From Bradyrhizobium altum (GTDB lineage Bacteria; Pseudomonadota; Alphaproteobacteria; Rhizobiales; Xanthobacteraceae): a DNA stretch of 63,786 nucleotides. The stretch is taken from contig NZ_JACMYP010000017.1 in the NCBI RefSeq assembly GCF_020889705.1, positions 1-63,786 on the forward strand. Reading direction: 5' to 3'. The first letter of the stretch is position 1. Every line of letters starts with the position of its first letter. Made by a program: the position numbers and the translations under genes. The notes below the pieces were generated by a model, which made no database searches, had not been told where the DNA came from, and saw only the letters and a program-made list of their open reading frames with translations. Below, in pieces: positions 47,929-57,987 of the stretch.

Positions 47929-48315
47929 ATGAGCAAACCAAAGCGCGAACGTAGCCTCGCGGACAATGAGGCCAAGGCCGTCGCCCGCATGCTGCGCGTC
48001 AGCCCGCAGAAGCTCAACCTGGTGGCACAGCTGATCCGCGGCCGCAAGGCTTCGGCTGCGCTCGCCGACCTGCAGTTCTCGCGCAAGCGGATCGCGGTCG
48101 ACGTCAAGAAGTGCCTGGAATCGGCGATCGCGAACGCCGAGAACAACCATGACCTCGATGTCGACGATCTCGTCGTTGCCGAGGCGCATGTCGGCAATGG
48201 CATCGTGATGAAGCGTTTTGCTCCGCGCGGCCGTGGCCGTTCGGGCCGTGTGTTCAAACCGTTCTCGCACCTGACCATCGTGGTTCGTCAGGTCGAGGCC
48301 GAGGCAAGCGCCTAA
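47929..48315 (+). CDS. rplV: 50S ribosomal protein L22
   Basis: This 128-residue tunnel protein has a core from [20 protein letters not shown] to [20 protein letters not shown], whose beta hairpin lines the macrolide-binding zone of the exit tunnel. The C-terminal end EAEASA is a short lineage tail. Confidence 0.97.
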   Translation: MSKPKRERSLADNEAKAVARMLRVSPQKLNLVAQLIRGRKASAALADLQFSRKRIAVDVKKCLESAIANAENNHDLDVDDLVVAEAHVGNGIVMKRFAPRGRGRSGRVFKPFSHLTIVVRQVEAEASA

Positions 48316-48335
48316 GAAGGGCGCAGGAGAAGACG

Positions 48336-49037
48336 ATGGGTCAAAAGATCAATCCAATCGGGCTGCGTCTCGGCATCAACCGGACCTGGGACTCCCGTTG
48401 GTTCGCCGGCAAGCAGGAATACGGCAAGCTCCTGCACGAGGACGTCAAGATCCGCGAGATCCTGCACAAGGAGCTCAAGCAGGCGGCTGTCGCCCGCATC
48501 GTGATCGAGCGCCCGCACAAGAAGTGCCGCGTGACGATCCACTCGGCCCGTCCGGGCGTCGTGATCGGCAAGAAGGGCGCCGACATCGACAAGCTGCGCA
48601 AGAAGGTTGCCGACATCACCTCGTCGGACGTCGTGATCAACATCGTCGAAATCCGCAAGCCGGAGCTCGACGCGACCCTGGTCGCTGAATCGATCGCCCA
48701 GCAGCTCGAGCGCCGCGTTGCGTTCCGCCGCGCCATGAAGCGCGCCGTGCAGTCGGCGATGCGTCTCGGCGCCGAGGGCATCCGCATCAACTGCTCGGGC
48801 CGTCTCGGCGGCGCCGAAATCGCGCGCATGGAGTGGTATCGCGAAGGTCGCGTGCCGCTGCACACGCTGCGCGCCGACGTCGACTACGGCGTTGCCACCG
48901 CGTTCACGACCTTCGGCACCTGCGGCGTCAAGGTCTGGATCTTCAAGGGCGAGATCCTCGAGCACGATCCGATGGCCCAGGATAAGAAGATGGCCGAGGG
49001 CGACAACACGCCGCGTTCGCGCCGCGACGCCGCTTGA
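48336..49037 (+). CDS. rpsC: 30S ribosomal protein S3
   Basis: This 233-residue mRNA-entry protein has an N-terminal domain and KH domain with [19 protein letters not shown] (the GxxG loop) and a C-terminal domain with [20 protein letters not shown]. The last 20 residues are a charged tail. Spacing to rplV and rplP is 20-30 bases. Confidence 0.97.
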   Translation: MGQKINPIGLRLGINRTWDSRWFAGKQEYGKLLHEDVKIREILHKELKQAAVARIVIERPHKKCRVTIHSARPGVVIGKKGADIDKLRKKVADITSSDVVINIVEIRKPELDATLVAESIAQQLERRVAFRRAMKRAVQSAMRLGAEGIRINCSGRLGGAEIARMEWYREGRVPLHTLRADVDYGVATAFTTFGTCGVKVWIFKGEILEHDPMAQDKKMAEGDNTPRSRRDAA

Positions 49038-49067
49038 GGCAAAGCAGGAATTTGAGGGCTTAAAGCC

Positions 49068-49481
49068 ATGATGCAACCTAAGAAGACGAAGTTCCGGAAG
49101 GCGCATAAGGGCCGTATCCACGGCGTTGCGACCTCTGGCGCGACGTTGGCGTTCGGCCAGTTCGGCCTGAAGGCGATGGAGCCTGAGCGCGTCACCGCCC
49201 GTCAGATCGAAGCCGCCCGCCGCGCGCTGACCCGTCACATGAAGCGCGCCGGCCGCGTCTGGATCCGGGTGTTCCCGGACGTGCCGGTGTCGAAGAAGCC
49301 CGCCGAAGTCCGCATGGGCTCCGGCAAGGGTGCGCCGGAATTGTGGGTGGTCCGGATCAAGCCGGGCCGCGTGATGTTCGAAATCGACGGCGTGCCGGTG
49401 CAGACCGCCAAGGAGGCGCTGTCGCTCGCCGCCGCCAAGCTGCCGATCAAGACGCGCTTCGTTGCGCGCATTGCGGAGTAA
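49068..49481 (+). CDS. rplP: 50S ribosomal protein L16
   Basis: This 137-residue protein starts [19 protein letters not shown] and contains [19 protein letters not shown]; it helps position A-site tRNA. MSGxK-type hydroxylation Arg (R82 region, [11 protein letters not shown]) is conserved. It is followed after five bases by rpmC. Confidence 0.97.
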   Translation: MMQPKKTKFRKAHKGRIHGVATSGATLAFGQFGLKAMEPERVTARQIEAARRALTRHMKRAGRVWIRVFPDVPVSKKPAEVRMGSGKGAPELWVVRIKPGRVMFEIDGVPVQTAKEALSLAAAKLPIKTRFVARIAE

Positions 49482-49486
49482 TCGCC

Positions 49487-49693
49487 ATGGCCGAGATGAA
49501 AGTTGAAGACATTCGCGCGATGAGCGACGACCAGCGGGAAGACGCGGTCCTTAACCTGAAGAAGGAACGCTTCAACCTGCGTTTCCAGCGCGCCACCGGG
49601 CAGCTGGAGAACACGTCGCGGATGCGGGAAGCCCGCCGCGATATCGCTCGTATCAAGACCATCGCCGCGCAGCTGCGCGCGAAGAAGAAGTAA
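49487..49693 (+). CDS. rpmC: 50S ribosomal protein L29
   Basis: This protein has 68 residues from ATG 49487 ([16 protein letters not shown]). It is two helices with [20 protein letters not shown] as the family core and [20 protein letters not shown] as the second helix. The longer frame upstream lies inside rplP and is not real. It lies at the tunnel exit next to L23. Confidence 0.96.
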   Translation: MAEMKVEDIRAMSDDQREDAVLNLKKERFNLRFQRATGQLENTSRMREARRDIARIKTIAAQLRAKKK

Positions 49694-49703
49694 GGGGCCA
49701 GCT

Positions 49704-49952
49704 ATGCCGAAACGTACTCTGCAGGGCGTGGTCGTGAGCGACAAGCAAGCCAAGACCGTGGTGGTGCGCGTCGATCGCCGCTTCACCCACCCGATCTACA
49801 AGAAGACGATCCGCCGTTCCAAGAACTACCACGCGCACGACGAGGACAATCAGTTCAAACCGGGCGACATGGTCTGGATCGAGGAATCGAAGCCGATCTC
49901 GAAGCTGAAGCGCTGGACCGTGGTCCGGGGCGAACACAAGAAAACGGCCTGA
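49704..49952 (+). CDS. rpsQ: 30S ribosomal protein S17
   Basis: This 82-residue OB-fold protein includes [20 protein letters not shown] and [20 protein letters not shown], and ends [11 protein letters not shown]. It is a primary 16S rRNA binder. A 75-base gap separates it from rplN, longer than other gaps here. Confidence 0.97.
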   Translation: MPKRTLQGVVVSDKQAKTVVVRVDRRFTHPIYKKTIRRSKNYHAHDEDNQFKPGDMVWIEESKPISKLKRWTVVRGEHKKTA

Positions 49953-50027
49953 TTACTTCGGCCTGGCCGAAGACATTCAGGGAAATTTTGGGCGCGCTAA
50001 AGCGCAGAAAGAGGACGAGGTGCATCA

Positions 50028-50396
50028 ATGATTCAGATGCAGACCAACCTCGACGTGGCCGATAATTCAGGCGCACGCCGTGTCATGTGCATCAAGGTTC
50101 TTGGAGGTTCCAAGCGCCGCTATGCCACCGTGGGCGACGTTATCGTTGTGTCGATCAAGGAAGCCATTCCGCGTGGCAAGGTGAAAAAGGGCGACGTGAT
50201 GAAGGCCGTCGTGGTCCGGGTCCGCAAGGACATCCGCCGCGCCGACGGTTCGGTCATCCGTTTCGACCGCAACGCCGCCGTGCTGATCAACAATCAGTCC
50301 GAGCCGGTCGGCACCCGTATCTTCGGGCCGGTGCCGCGCGAGTTGCGCGCCAAGAACCACATGAAGATCATTTCGCTTGCGCCGGAGGTGCTGTGA
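50028..50396 (+). CDS. rplN: 50S ribosomal protein L14
   Basis: This 122-residue protein starts [20 protein letters not shown] and contains [20 protein letters not shown], the L14 signature. GAGG lies nine bases before the ATG. Its TGA overlaps the rplX ATG (ATGA), indicating coupling. Confidence 0.97.
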
Positions 50397-50710
50397 TGGC
50401 TGCCAAGATCCGCAAGGGCGACAAGGTGATGGTGCTCACCGGCCGCGACAAGGGTCGCACCGGCGAGGTGTTCGAGGTGCGTCCGGACGAGAACAAGGCT
50501 CTCGTTCGCGGCATCAACATGGTGAAGCGTCACCAGAAGCAGAGCCAGACCCAGGAAGGCGGCATCATCTCCAAGGAGATGCCGATCCACCTGTCCAACA
50601 TTGCGTATGTCGGCAAGGACGGAAAGCCGACCCGCATTGGGTTCAAGATTCAGGCCGATGGCAAGAAGGTTCGTGTTGCCAAGAGCTCGGGAGCAGAGAT
50701 CGATGGCTGA
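50396..50710 (+). CDS. rplX: 50S ribosomal protein L24
   Basis: This 104-residue KOW-domain protein starts [20 protein letters not shown] and contains [20 protein letters not shown]. It is an early 23S assembly factor. It overlaps both neighbours: one base with rplN and eight bases with rplE. Confidence 0.97.
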   Translation: MAAKIRKGDKVMVLTGRDKGRTGEVFEVRPDENKALVRGINMVKRHQKQSQTQEGGIISKEMPIHLSNIAYVGKDGKPTRIGFKIQADGKKVRVAKSSGAEIDG

Positions 50711-51260
50711 GACAGCTTACACGCCGCGTCTGCGCGCGGAGTATGACAAGAAGATCCGCGGCATGATGACCGAGAAGTTCGGTTATGCCAACGTGATGCA
50801 GGTGCCGCGCCTCGACAAGGTCGTGCTCAACATGGGCGTCGGCGATTCTGTCAACGACCGCAAGAAGGCCGAGACGGCCGCTGCCGAGCTGAGCCAGATC
50901 GCCGGCCAGAAGGCGATCGTGACCTATTCGCGGATCGCGATCGCGACCTTCAAGCTGCGTGAGAACCAGCCGATCGGCTGCAAGGTCACGCTGCGCAAGA
51001 CCCATATGTACGAGTTCATCGACCGCCTGGTGAACGTGGCGCTGCCCCGCGTCCGCGACTTCCGCGGCCTGAACCCGAAGAGCTTCGACGGCCGCGGCAA
51101 TTATTCGCTCGGCATCAAGGAGCACATCATTTTCCCCGAGATCGACTTCGACAAGGTTTCGGAAGCGCGTGGCATGGACATCACGGTCTGCACCACCGCC
51201 AAGACCGACGACGAGGCGCGCGCCTTGTTGACCGCTTTCAATTTCCCGTTCCGGCAGTGA
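50703..51260 (+). CDS. rplE: 50S ribosomal protein L5
   Basis: This protein has 185 residues from ATG 50703 ([20 protein letters not shown]). It contains [20 protein letters not shown] and [18 protein letters not shown], binds 5S rRNA and contacts P-site tRNA. The start is inside the end of rplX, which is usual for this pair. Confidence 0.97.
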   Translation: MAETAYTPRLRAEYDKKIRGMMTEKFGYANVMQVPRLDKVVLNMGVGDSVNDRKKAETAAAELSQIAGQKAIVTYSRIAIATFKLRENQPIGCKVTLRKTHMYEFIDRLVNVALPRVRDFRGLNPKSFDGRGNYSLGIKEHIIFPEIDFDKVSEARGMDITVCTTAKTDDEARALLTAFNFPFRQ

Positions 51261-51305
51261 GTAGCTGAGCAAAGCCACTCAAACGCGGATACCCAGGAGC
51301 CAAGC

Positions 51306-51611
51306 ATGGCAAAGAAGAGTTCGATCGAGAAGAACAACCGGCGCAAGCGGATGGCGAAGAACGCCGCCCCGCAGCGTGCGAAGCTGAAGGCGATCATCGC
51401 CGACAAGACCAAGCCGATGGAAGAGCGCTTCGCGGCGACGCTGAAGCTTGCCGAGATGCCGCGCAACTCGTCGGCGACCCGCATCCGCAACCGTTGCGAA
51501 CTGACCGGGCGTCCGCGCTCGAACTATCGCAAGAACAAGCTCTCGCGCATCGCGCTGCGTGAACTCGGCTCCAAGGGCCTGGTTCCCGGGCTCGTGAAGT
51601 CGAGCTGGTAA
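51306..51611 (+). CDS. rpsN: 30S ribosomal protein S14
   Basis: This 101-residue zinc-independent (C-minus) S14 starts [20 protein letters not shown] and ends [35 protein letters not shown] is the family core; only one cysteine remains, so no zinc ribbon is possible. AGGAG precedes the ATG. Confidence 0.97.
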   Translation: MAKKSSIEKNNRRKRMAKNAAPQRAKLKAIIADKTKPMEERFAATLKLAEMPRNSSATRIRNRCELTGRPRSNYRKNKLSRIALRELGSKGLVPGLVKSSW

Positions 51612-51625
51612 GGAGGGTCGGAACC

Positions 51626-52024
51626 ATGTCTACGCACGATCCGATCAGCGATCTCATCACCCGCATCCGCAACGCGCAGATGCGCTCCAAGTCCAAGGTC
51701 TCGACCCCCGGCTCGAAGATGCGCGCCAACGTGCTCGAAGTGCTGAAGTCCGAGGGTTACATCCGCGGCTACGCCAGCGTCGAGCATGCCTCGGGCCGCA
51801 GCGAGCTCGAGATCGAGCTGAAGTATTTCGACGGCGAGCCCGTCATCCGCGAGATCGAGCGGGTGTCGAAGCCGGGCCGCCGCGTTTACGCCTCGGTGAA
51901 GAACCTGCCGCGCGTGAACAACGGTCTCGGCATTTCGGTGTTGTCGACGCCGAAGGGAATCATGGCTGACCACGAGGCGCGCGACGCCAACGTGGGCGGC
52001 GAAGTTCTCTTCACGGTGTTCTGA
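51626..52024 (+). CDS. rpsH: 30S ribosomal protein S8
   Basis: This 132-residue 16S central-domain binder starts [20 protein letters not shown], and its C-terminal signature is [20 protein letters not shown]. In E. coli S8 represses the spc operon by binding at the L5 start. The ends lie 14 bases from rpsN and rplF. Confidence 0.97.
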   Translation: MSTHDPISDLITRIRNAQMRSKSKVSTPGSKMRANVLEVLKSEGYIRGYASVEHASGRSELEIELKYFDGEPVIREIERVSKPGRRVYASVKNLPRVNNGLGISVLSTPKGIMADHEARDANVGGEVLFTVF

Positions 52025-52038
52025 GGAAGGATTTTACG

Positions 52039-52572
52039 ATGTCACGTATCGGCAAAAGGCCGGTGGCGATCCCGTCGGGTGTGACGGCAAGCGTCGAGGG
52101 CCAGACGGTGAAGGTGAAGGGGCCGAAGGGCCAGCTTCAGTTCGTCGTGCATGACGACGTCGAGGTGAAGTTCGAGAACGGCCAGGTCAAGGTCGCTCCG
52201 CGCGTCAAGACCAACCGCGCGCAGGCGATGTACGGCACCGCGCGCGCGCAGGTCGCCAACCTCGTCGAGGGCGTCACCAAGGGCTTCGAGAAGAAGCTCG
52301 AGATCACCGGCGTCGGCTACCGCGCCGCGATGCAGGGCAAGAACCTGCAGCTCGCGCTCGGCTACAGCCACGACGTGGTCTACGCGATCCCGGAAGGCAT
52401 CACCATCGCGGTGCCGAAGCCGACCGAGATCACGATCACCGGCAACGATCCGCAGCGCGTCGGCCAGGTCGCCGCCGAGATCCGCGCCTACCGTCCGCCG
52501 GAGCCCTACAAGGGCAAGGGCGTGAAGTACGCCAACGAATTCATCTTCCGCAAGGAAGGCAAGAAGAAGTAA
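52039..52572 (+). CDS. rplF: 50S ribosomal protein L6
   Basis: This 177-residue protein has two homologous domains. It starts [20 protein letters not shown], and the C-terminal signature [20 protein letters not shown] is near the sarcin-ricin loop contact. It is normal length, in the spc set. Confidence 0.97.
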   Translation: MSRIGKRPVAIPSGVTASVEGQTVKVKGPKGQLQFVVHDDVEVKFENGQVKVAPRVKTNRAQAMYGTARAQVANLVEGVTKGFEKKLEITGVGYRAAMQGKNLQLALGYSHDVVYAIPEGITIAVPKPTEITITGNDPQRVGQVAAEIRAYRPPEPYKGKGVKYANEFIFRKEGKKK

Positions 52573-52583
52573 CGGAGCCGGTC

Positions 52584-52943
52584 ATGTCACTCAAGGTTAC
52601 GAATGCCCGGCGCAAGCAGCGCGTCCGCCTTGCGCTTCGCCGCTCGGCAGGCGGCCGTCCGCGGCTGTCGGTGTTCCGCTCGTCCAAGCACATCTACGCC
52701 CAGGTCATCGACGACCAAAAGGGCGAGACGCTCGCGTCCGCCTCGTCGCTGGAGAAGAACCTGCGCGACGCCGGCAAGACCGGCGCCGACATCGATGCGG
52801 CGAAGGCGGTCGGCAAGCTGCTGGCGGAACGCGCGGCGCAAAAGGGTGTCAAGGAAGTCGTGTTCGATCGCGGCGCCTACATCTATCACGGGCGCGTCAA
52901 GGCGCTCGCGGATGCGGCGCGCGAAGGCGGATTGAGCTTCTAA
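52584..52943 (+). CDS. rplR: 50S ribosomal protein L18
   Basis: This 119-residue 5S rRNA-binding protein contains [20 protein letters not shown], and its C-terminal [14 protein letters not shown] is typical. A 58-base gap follows to rpsE. Confidence 0.97.
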   Translation: MSLKVTNARRKQRVRLALRRSAGGRPRLSVFRSSKHIYAQVIDDQKGETLASASSLEKNLRDAGKTGADIDAAKAVGKLLAERAAQKGVKEVVFDRGAYIYHGRVKALADAAREGGLSF

Positions 52944-53001
52944 ACGAATCGAACGATTACCAGGATAGAGGCGTCAGGCCTCGTAGAGATTGGAAAACAC
53001 C

Positions 53002-53577
53002 ATGGCAGGTGAACGCGAACGCGGCGGACGCGAACGGAGCAGGGATCGCGAGGAGCGCGACAGCGAGTTCGTCGACAAGCTCGTCCACATCAATCGCGTG
53101 GCGAAGGTCGTCAAGGGCGGCAAGCGCTTCGGCTTTGCGGCGCTGGTCGTGATCGGCGATCAGAAGGGCCGGGTCGGTTTCGGCCACGGCAAGGCGCGCG
53201 AAGTTCCGGAAGCGATCCGCAAGGCGACCGAATCGGCGAAGCGCAACCTGACGCGGGTCGCGCTGCGCGAAGGCCGCACGCTGCATCACGACATCGCCGG
53301 CCGTCACGGCGCCGGCCGCGTCTATCTGCGTGCCGCTCCGGCCGGTACCGGCATCATCGCCGGCGGCCCGATGCGCGCGGTGTTCGAGACGCTCGGCATC
53401 CAGGACGTGGTGGCGAAGTCGATCGGCTCGTCGAATCCCTACAACATGGTTCGCGCAACCTTCGACGCGCTGAAGCATCAGGATTCGCCGCGCTCGGTGG
53501 CAGCGCGCCGCAACATCAAGGTCTCCACCCTGCAGTCGCGCCGCGTCGGCGGTGACGCCGAAGTGGTGGCGGAATAA
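53002..53577 (+). CDS. rpsE: 30S ribosomal protein S5
   Basis: This protein has 191 residues from ATG 53002; a TTG four codons upstream is in frame but less likely. A charged Arg/Glu-rich start (about residues 1-20) precedes the S5 domain with [20 protein letters not shown] (spectinomycin-loop region, KGGK wild type) and the C-terminal [15 protein letters not shown]. It acts in decoding fidelity and mRNA entry. Confidence 0.97.
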   Translation: MAGERERGGRERSRDREERDSEFVDKLVHINRVAKVVKGGKRFGFAALVVIGDQKGRVGFGHGKAREVPEAIRKATESAKRNLTRVALREGRTLHHDIAGRHGAGRVYLRAAPAGTGIIAGGPMRAVFETLGIQDVVAKSIGSSNPYNMVRATFDALKHQDSPRSVAARRNIKVSTLQSRRVGGDAEVVAE

Positions 53578-53617
53578 CCCCGCGCGATTAGCCAGCGCGC
53601 TATTTGGAGTTACTGTC

Positions 53618-53809
53618 ATGGCCCAGGCCAGCAAGACCATCAAGGTCGAGCAGATCGGCAGCGCAATCCGCCGCCATCACTCGCAGCGTTCGACGCTGAT
53701 CGGCCTCAAGCTCAACAAGATCGGCCGGGTTGCCGAGCTGCAGGACACCCCTGAAGTTCGCGGCATGATCAGCAAAGTCCAGCATCTCGTCCGCGTCGTC
53801 GGCGAGTAA
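53618..53809 (+). CDS. rpmD: 50S ribosomal protein L30
   Basis: This protein has 63 residues from ATG 53618 ([20 protein letters not shown]). [20 protein letters not shown] is the L30 signature. TTTGGAG lies nine bases upstream. It lies between rpsE and rplO. Confidence 0.97.
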   Translation: MAQASKTIKVEQIGSAIRRHHSQRSTLIGLKLNKIGRVAELQDTPEVRGMISKVQHLVRVVGE

Positions 53810-53830
53810 GCAGAGATAAGGAGAAGGGCG

Positions 53831-54316
53831 ATGAAGCTCAGCGATATCGCCGACAACGCCGGCTCGCGCAAGAAGCGCATGCGTGTCGGCCGTGGCATCG
53901 GTTCCGGCAAGGGCAAGACCTCGGGCCGCGGCGGCAAGGGCCAGACCGCGCGTTCGGGCGTCCGCATCAAGGGTTTCGAAGGCGGCCAGATGCCGATGCA
54001 TCGCCGCCTGCCGAAGCGCGGCTTCAACAACATCTTCCGGCTCGACTTCGCCGAGATCAATCTCGACCGTCTGCAGGAAGCGATCGACAGCAAGCTGGTC
54101 GATGCGAGCGCGACGGTGAACGTCGAGTCGCTGGTGAAGGCCGGCGTGCTGCGCCGCGCCAAGGACGGCCTGCGGCTGCTCGGCCGCGGCGAGATCAAGA
54201 CCAAGCTGACCATCGAAGCGCACGGCGCCTCCAAGTCGGCGATTGCTGCGGTCGAGAAGGCCGGCGGCTCGGTCAAGATCCTGGCTCCCGCCAAGGACGA
54301 AGGCGAGGCGGCGTAA
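53831..54316 (+). CDS. rplO: 50S ribosomal protein L15
   Basis: This 161-residue protein starts [20 protein letters not shown], followed by the Gly/Lys-rich extension [16 protein letters not shown] that threads into 23S rRNA, and a globular C-terminal domain with [20 protein letters not shown]. It is followed by 158 bases before secY. Confidence 0.97.
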   Translation: MKLSDIADNAGSRKKRMRVGRGIGSGKGKTSGRGGKGQTARSGVRIKGFEGGQMPMHRRLPKRGFNNIFRLDFAEINLDRLQEAIDSKLVDASATVNVESLVKAGVLRRAKDGLRLLGRGEIKTKLTIEAHGASKSAIAAVEKAGGSVKILAPAKDEGEAA

Positions 54317-54474
54317 CATCTGCGTCATTGCCCGCGGCCTGCGCGGGCAATCCGCAGATCGAATGATGGACTTATCGAGGCCGAGCACCAGATAATGTCC
54401 GGTGTCTGCCGACGGCCCGAGAGAGCGAGTTTCTTGGGGGCGTCGGCGAAGCGGGCTCCGGGAGAAAGCCGAAC

Positions 54475-55809
54475 ATGGTCTCAGCAGCCGAACAACTTGC
54501 CGCAAACCTCAATTTCGGACAGCTGGCGAAAGCTGACGAGCTGAAGAAGCGCATCTGGTTCACCCTGGGTGCGCTGCTTGTTTATCGGCTGGGCACCTAC
54601 ATCCCGCTGCCGGGCATCGATCCCAACATCTGGGAGCAGGTGTTCCGCAGCCAGTCCGGCGGTATCCTCGGCATGTTCAACATGTTCGCCGGCGGCGGCA
54701 TCCACCGCATGGCGATCTTTGCGCTGAACATCATGCCGTACATCTCGGCATCGATCATCGTCCAGCTGCTGACCACCGTGTCGCCGCAACTTGAGGCGCT
54801 CAAGAAGGAAGGCGAGGCGGGCCGCAAGACGCTGAACCAGTACACCCGCTATCTCACGGTGATCCTGGCGCTGTTCCAGTCCTACGGCATCGCGATCGGC
54901 CTCGAAGGCGCCGGCAATGTCGTCAGCGACCCCGGCATGTTCTTCCGGATCTCGACCGCGATCACGCTGACCGGCGGCACCATGTTCCTGATGTGGCTCG
55001 GCGAGCAGATCACCTCGCGCGGCATCGGCAACGGTATCTCGCTGATCATCCTGTCAGGCATCGTCGCCGAGCTGCCGTCGGCGCTCGCCAACATGCTAGA
55101 ACTCGGCCGCCAGGGCGCGATGTCGACCGGCCTGATCCTGATCGTCATCGTGATGGCAGTCGCCGTGATCGCCTTCATCGTGTTCATGGAGCGTGCGCAG
55201 CGCCGGCTGTTGATCCAGTATCCGAAGCGCCAGGTCGGCAACAAGATGTTCGAGGGCCAGTCCTCGCATCTGCCGCTCAAGCTCAACACCTCGGGCGTGA
55301 TTCCGCCGATCTTCGCTTCGTCGCTGCTGCTGCTGCCGACCACGGTTGCGAACTTCAACGCCGGCAAGGGGCCAGAGTGGTTCCAGTGGCTCACCACCCA
55401 GCTCAGCCACGGCCGGCCGCTGTTCCTGCTGATGTATCTCGCGCTGATCGTGTTCTTTGCCTTCTTCTACACCGCGATCGTGTTCAACCCGACCGAGACC
55501 GCGGACAATCTGAAGAAGCATGGCGGCTTCATCCCGGGCATCCGGCCCGGGGAGCGCACCGCCGAATATATCGACTACGTGCTGTCGCGCATCACGGTGC
55601 TCGGCGCGATCTATCTCGCGATCGTCTGCCTGATTCCTGAAATTCTGATTTCCTACGCCTCGGTCCCGTTCTACTTTGGCGGCACGTCGCTCCTGATCGT
55701 CGTCAGCGTGACGATGGATACGGTGTCGCAGGTGCAGGGCTATCTGCTCGCTCATCAGTATGAAGGGTTGATCAGGAAGTCGAAGCTCAGGGGAGGCCGC
55801 CGCCGCTGA
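54475..55809 (+). CDS. secY: Preprotein translocase subunit SecY
   Basis: This 444-residue pore protein of the Sec translocon has ten membrane segments. Family motifs are GIFALNIMPYISASIIVQLL-like sequence near residue 80 and the cytoplasmic C5 loop with PGIRPGERTAEYID. The SecY signature STGLILIVIVMAVAVIAFIV is also present. It lies in the usual place between rplO and adk. GGGAGAAAG is the likely ribosome site. Confidence 0.97.
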   Translation: MVSAAEQLAANLNFGQLAKADELKKRIWFTLGALLVYRLGTYIPLPGIDPNIWEQVFRSQSGGILGMFNMFAGGGIHRMAIFALNIMPYISASIIVQLLTTVSPQLEALKKEGEAGRKTLNQYTRYLTVILALFQSYGIAIGLEGAGNVVSDPGMFFRISTAITLTGGTMFLMWLGEQITSRGIGNGISLIILSGIVAELPSALANMLELGRQGAMSTGLILIVIVMAVAVIAFIVFMERAQRRLLIQYPKRQVGNKMFEGQSSHLPLKLNTSGVIPPIFASSLLLLPTTVANFNAGKGPEWFQWLTTQLSHGRPLFLLMYLALIVFFAFFYTAIVFNPTETADNLKKHGGFIPGIRPGERTAEYIDYVLSRITVLGAIYLAIVCLIPEILISYASVPFYFGGTSLLIVVSVTMDTVSQVQGYLLAHQYEGLIRKSKLRGGRRR

Positions 55810-55880
55810 TCGCGGCGCGGCTTCAAACTCAAAACACAGGTGTGCGGACGTCGCCCACCTAGCCGGGGGGCGAAACAGAT

Positions 55881-56816
55881 ATGAGATTGATCCTTTTGGG
55901 GCCGCCGGGCTCGGGCAAGGGAACCCAGGCACAGCGGCTGGTGCACCGGCATGGCATCGTTCAGCTCTCGACCGGCGAGATGCTGCGCGCTGCCGCTGCC
56001 GCAGGCACCCCGGTCGGCTTGCAGGCCAAGGAGATCATGTCCAATGGCGGCCTGGTTCCCGACGAGGTCGTGGTGGGAATCATCGCCGACCGGATCGAGG
56101 AGCCCGACGCCAAGAAGGGCTTCATTCTCGACGGCTTCCCGCGCACCGTGCCGCAGGCGGAGGCGCTCGACGAGCTGCTCCGGAAAAAGCACCTCAAGCT
56201 CGACGCCGTCGTCGAACTGCGCGTCAACGAGAGCGCGCTGCTCGCCCGCGTCGAGAAGCGTGCCGAGGAAACCCGCGCGCGCGGCGAGGAAGTGCGCCTC
56301 GACGATACGCCGGAAGTGCTGACCAAGCGCCTGGCGCAGTACCGCTCGATGACGGAACCGCTGATTCACTACTATTCGGAGCGGCGGAAGCTTCTGACGG
56401 TCGATGGCATGATGACCATCGAGCACGTCACCCGCGAGATCAACCGGATCCTGACTGCGCTCGGCGCGCTGGAACCGAAGGAGCACGAGGAGCCCAAGAG
56501 CGCCTCGAAGGCGTCCAAGACTGCCAAGAAAACGGCCAAGCAGACCGCGAAAAAGGCGACCAAGAAGGCAGCTAAATCGGCCAAAAAGGCCGCCAAACCG
56601 GCCCGGAAGGCCGCCAAGGGGGCCTCAAAGGCGGTCTCCAAGACCAAAGCTGCCAAGAAGGCTGCCAAGAAAATTGTGAAGCAGCCTGCCAAGAAGACCG
56701 TGAAGAAGGCCGCAAAGCAGGCCGCCCGTGCCGCGAATGCCCGGAAGGGGGCAAAGCCGGCAAAAAGGCTGCAAAAAAGCTCACGAAAAAGCGAGCTAAA
56801 CGCCAGGAGCGGTTGA
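55881..56816 (+). CDS. adk: Adenylate kinase with a long Lys/Ala-rich histone-H1-like C-terminal tail
   Basis: Residues 1-197 are a short-LID adenylate kinase (AMP + ATP to 2 ADP): P-loop GPPGSGKGT (7-15), STGEMLRAA, and FILDGFPRT (81-89). From about 200 to the end the protein is a run of AKKAAK, SKTAK and PARK units like histone H1 or bacterial H1-like DNA-binding proteins, about 114 extra residues. The last 20 residues (after a G5 run at 56747-56751) look out of frame: the neighbouring frame gives [20 protein letters not shown] and stops at 56830, which fits the repeat better. The kinase call is firm; tail function and exact end are uncertain. Confidence 0.92.
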   Translation: MRLILLGPPGSGKGTQAQRLVHRHGIVQLSTGEMLRAAAAAGTPVGLQAKEIMSNGGLVPDEVVVGIIADRIEEPDAKKGFILDGFPRTVPQAEALDELLRKKHLKLDAVVELRVNESALLARVEKRAEETRARGEEVRLDDTPEVLTKRLAQYRSMTEPLIHYYSERRKLLTVDGMMTIEHVTREINRILTALGALEPKEHEEPKSASKASKTAKKTAKQTAKKATKKAAKSAKKAAKPARKAAKGASKAVSKTKAAKKAAKKIVKQPAKKTVKKAAKQAARAANARKGAKPAKRLQKSSRKSELNARSG

Positions 56817-56995
56817 CGAAACCGACATGAATCCTTTAATAAGCCCCGCATCCAAGTTGGATAGTTTTATGACGATGCCGGGCCCCGAAGGACATGAGGG
56901 GAAGGGCGTCGTGTTCGCGTTTGTGGACACAAGCCCGCAGAGCATGAACTCGAGAAGCCCGCATCCGTGATGGATCGGCGACAGGAGAGAAGTCC

Positions 56996-57364
56996 GTGGC
57001 CCGTATTGCCGGCGTCAACATTCCTACCAACAAGCGCGTGCTGATCGCGCTTCAGTACATCCATGGCATCGGCCAGAAGAACGCGGCCGACATCATCGAG
57101 AAGGTCAAGATCCCGCTGGACCGTCGCGTCAACCAGTTGACCGACCAGGAGGTCCTGCAGATCCGCGAAGTCATCGACCGCGACTATCTGGTCGAGGGCG
57201 ACCTCCGTCGTGAGGTCGGCATCAACATCAAGCGGCTGATGGACCTCGGCTGCTATCGCGGCCTGCGTCATCGCCGTGGTCTGCCGGTGCGCGGCCAGCG
57301 CACCCACACCAATGCGCGCACGCGCAAGGGGCCGGCCAAAGCGATCGCCGGCAAGAAGAAGTAA
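56996..57364 (+). CDS. rpsM: 30S ribosomal protein S13
   Basis: This protein has 122 residues from GTG 56996 ([20 protein letters not shown]) behind AGGAGAG. The C-terminal tail [20 protein letters not shown] contacts P-site tRNA. It heads the alpha set. As usual in alphaproteobacteria, adk lies directly before it and rpmJ is absent. Confidence 0.97.
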   Translation: MARIAGVNIPTNKRVLIALQYIHGIGQKNAADIIEKVKIPLDRRVNQLTDQEVLQIREVIDRDYLVEGDLRREVGINIKRLMDLGCYRGLRHRRGLPVRGQRTHTNARTRKGPAKAIAGKKK

Positions 57365-57479
57365 GTTTTACGAATTGCAGGTGGGGGGTAGCGAATCGAA
57401 AATTCGCTACTCGCCATTTGCGTTTTGAGGTGTAGCCGCTGGCACTACGGCGGCGTTGAGATCACAGGAAAGGTTTGAA

Positions 57480-57869
57480 ATGGGCAAGGAAGCCACCCGC
57501 GTACGTCGCCGCGAACGCAAGAACATCGCCTCCGGCATCGCGCACGTGAATTCGTCGTTCAACAACACGACCATCACCATCACCGACGCGCAGGGCAACA
57601 CGATCGCCTGGTCGTCGGCCGGCACGATGGGCTTCAAGGGCTCGCGCAAGTCGACCCCCTATGCCGCGCAGGTCGCGGCCGAAGACGTCTCCAAGAAGGC
57701 GCAGGAACACGGCATGCGCACGCTGGAGGTTGAAGTGGCCGGCCCGGGTTCGGGCCGTGAGTCGGCGCTCCGTGCGCTGCAGGCAGCGGGCTTCACCGTC
57801 ACCTCGATCCGCGACGTGACCACGATCCCGCACAATGGCTGCCGTCCGCGCAAGCGTCGGCGCGTTTGA
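57480..57869 (+). CDS. rpsK: 30S ribosomal protein S11
   Basis: This protein has 129 residues from ATG 57480 ([20 protein letters not shown]). It contains [20 protein letters not shown] and the C-terminal [18 protein letters not shown], the strict family ending. GGAAAGG lies just upstream. It follows rpsM by 115 bases; rpsD is not part of this cluster. Confidence 0.97.
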   Translation: MGKEATRVRRRERKNIASGIAHVNSSFNNTTITITDAQGNTIAWSSAGTMGFKGSRKSTPYAAQVAAEDVSKKAQEHGMRTLEVEVAGPGSGRESALRALQAAGFTVTSIRDVTTIPHNGCRPRKRRRV

Positions 57870-57880
57870 TCTGTAAATCG

Positions 57881-57900
57881 CGGGCGGCTTCTAGCCGCCC
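57881..57900 (+). terminator. Hairpin between rpsK and rpoA
   Basis: CGGGCGGC (57881-57888) pairs with GCCGCCC (57894-57900) across a 5-base loop. There is no T-run, so it is probably an attenuating or RNA-protecting element. Confidence 0.4.
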
Positions 57901-57987
57901 TGCGATCGATTTTGGAATTGACCGCGCGGACTGTTCCGCGATCTCCAACGCCAGGTTCGGCCATTCGACGGGCCCGACGACTGGCCC

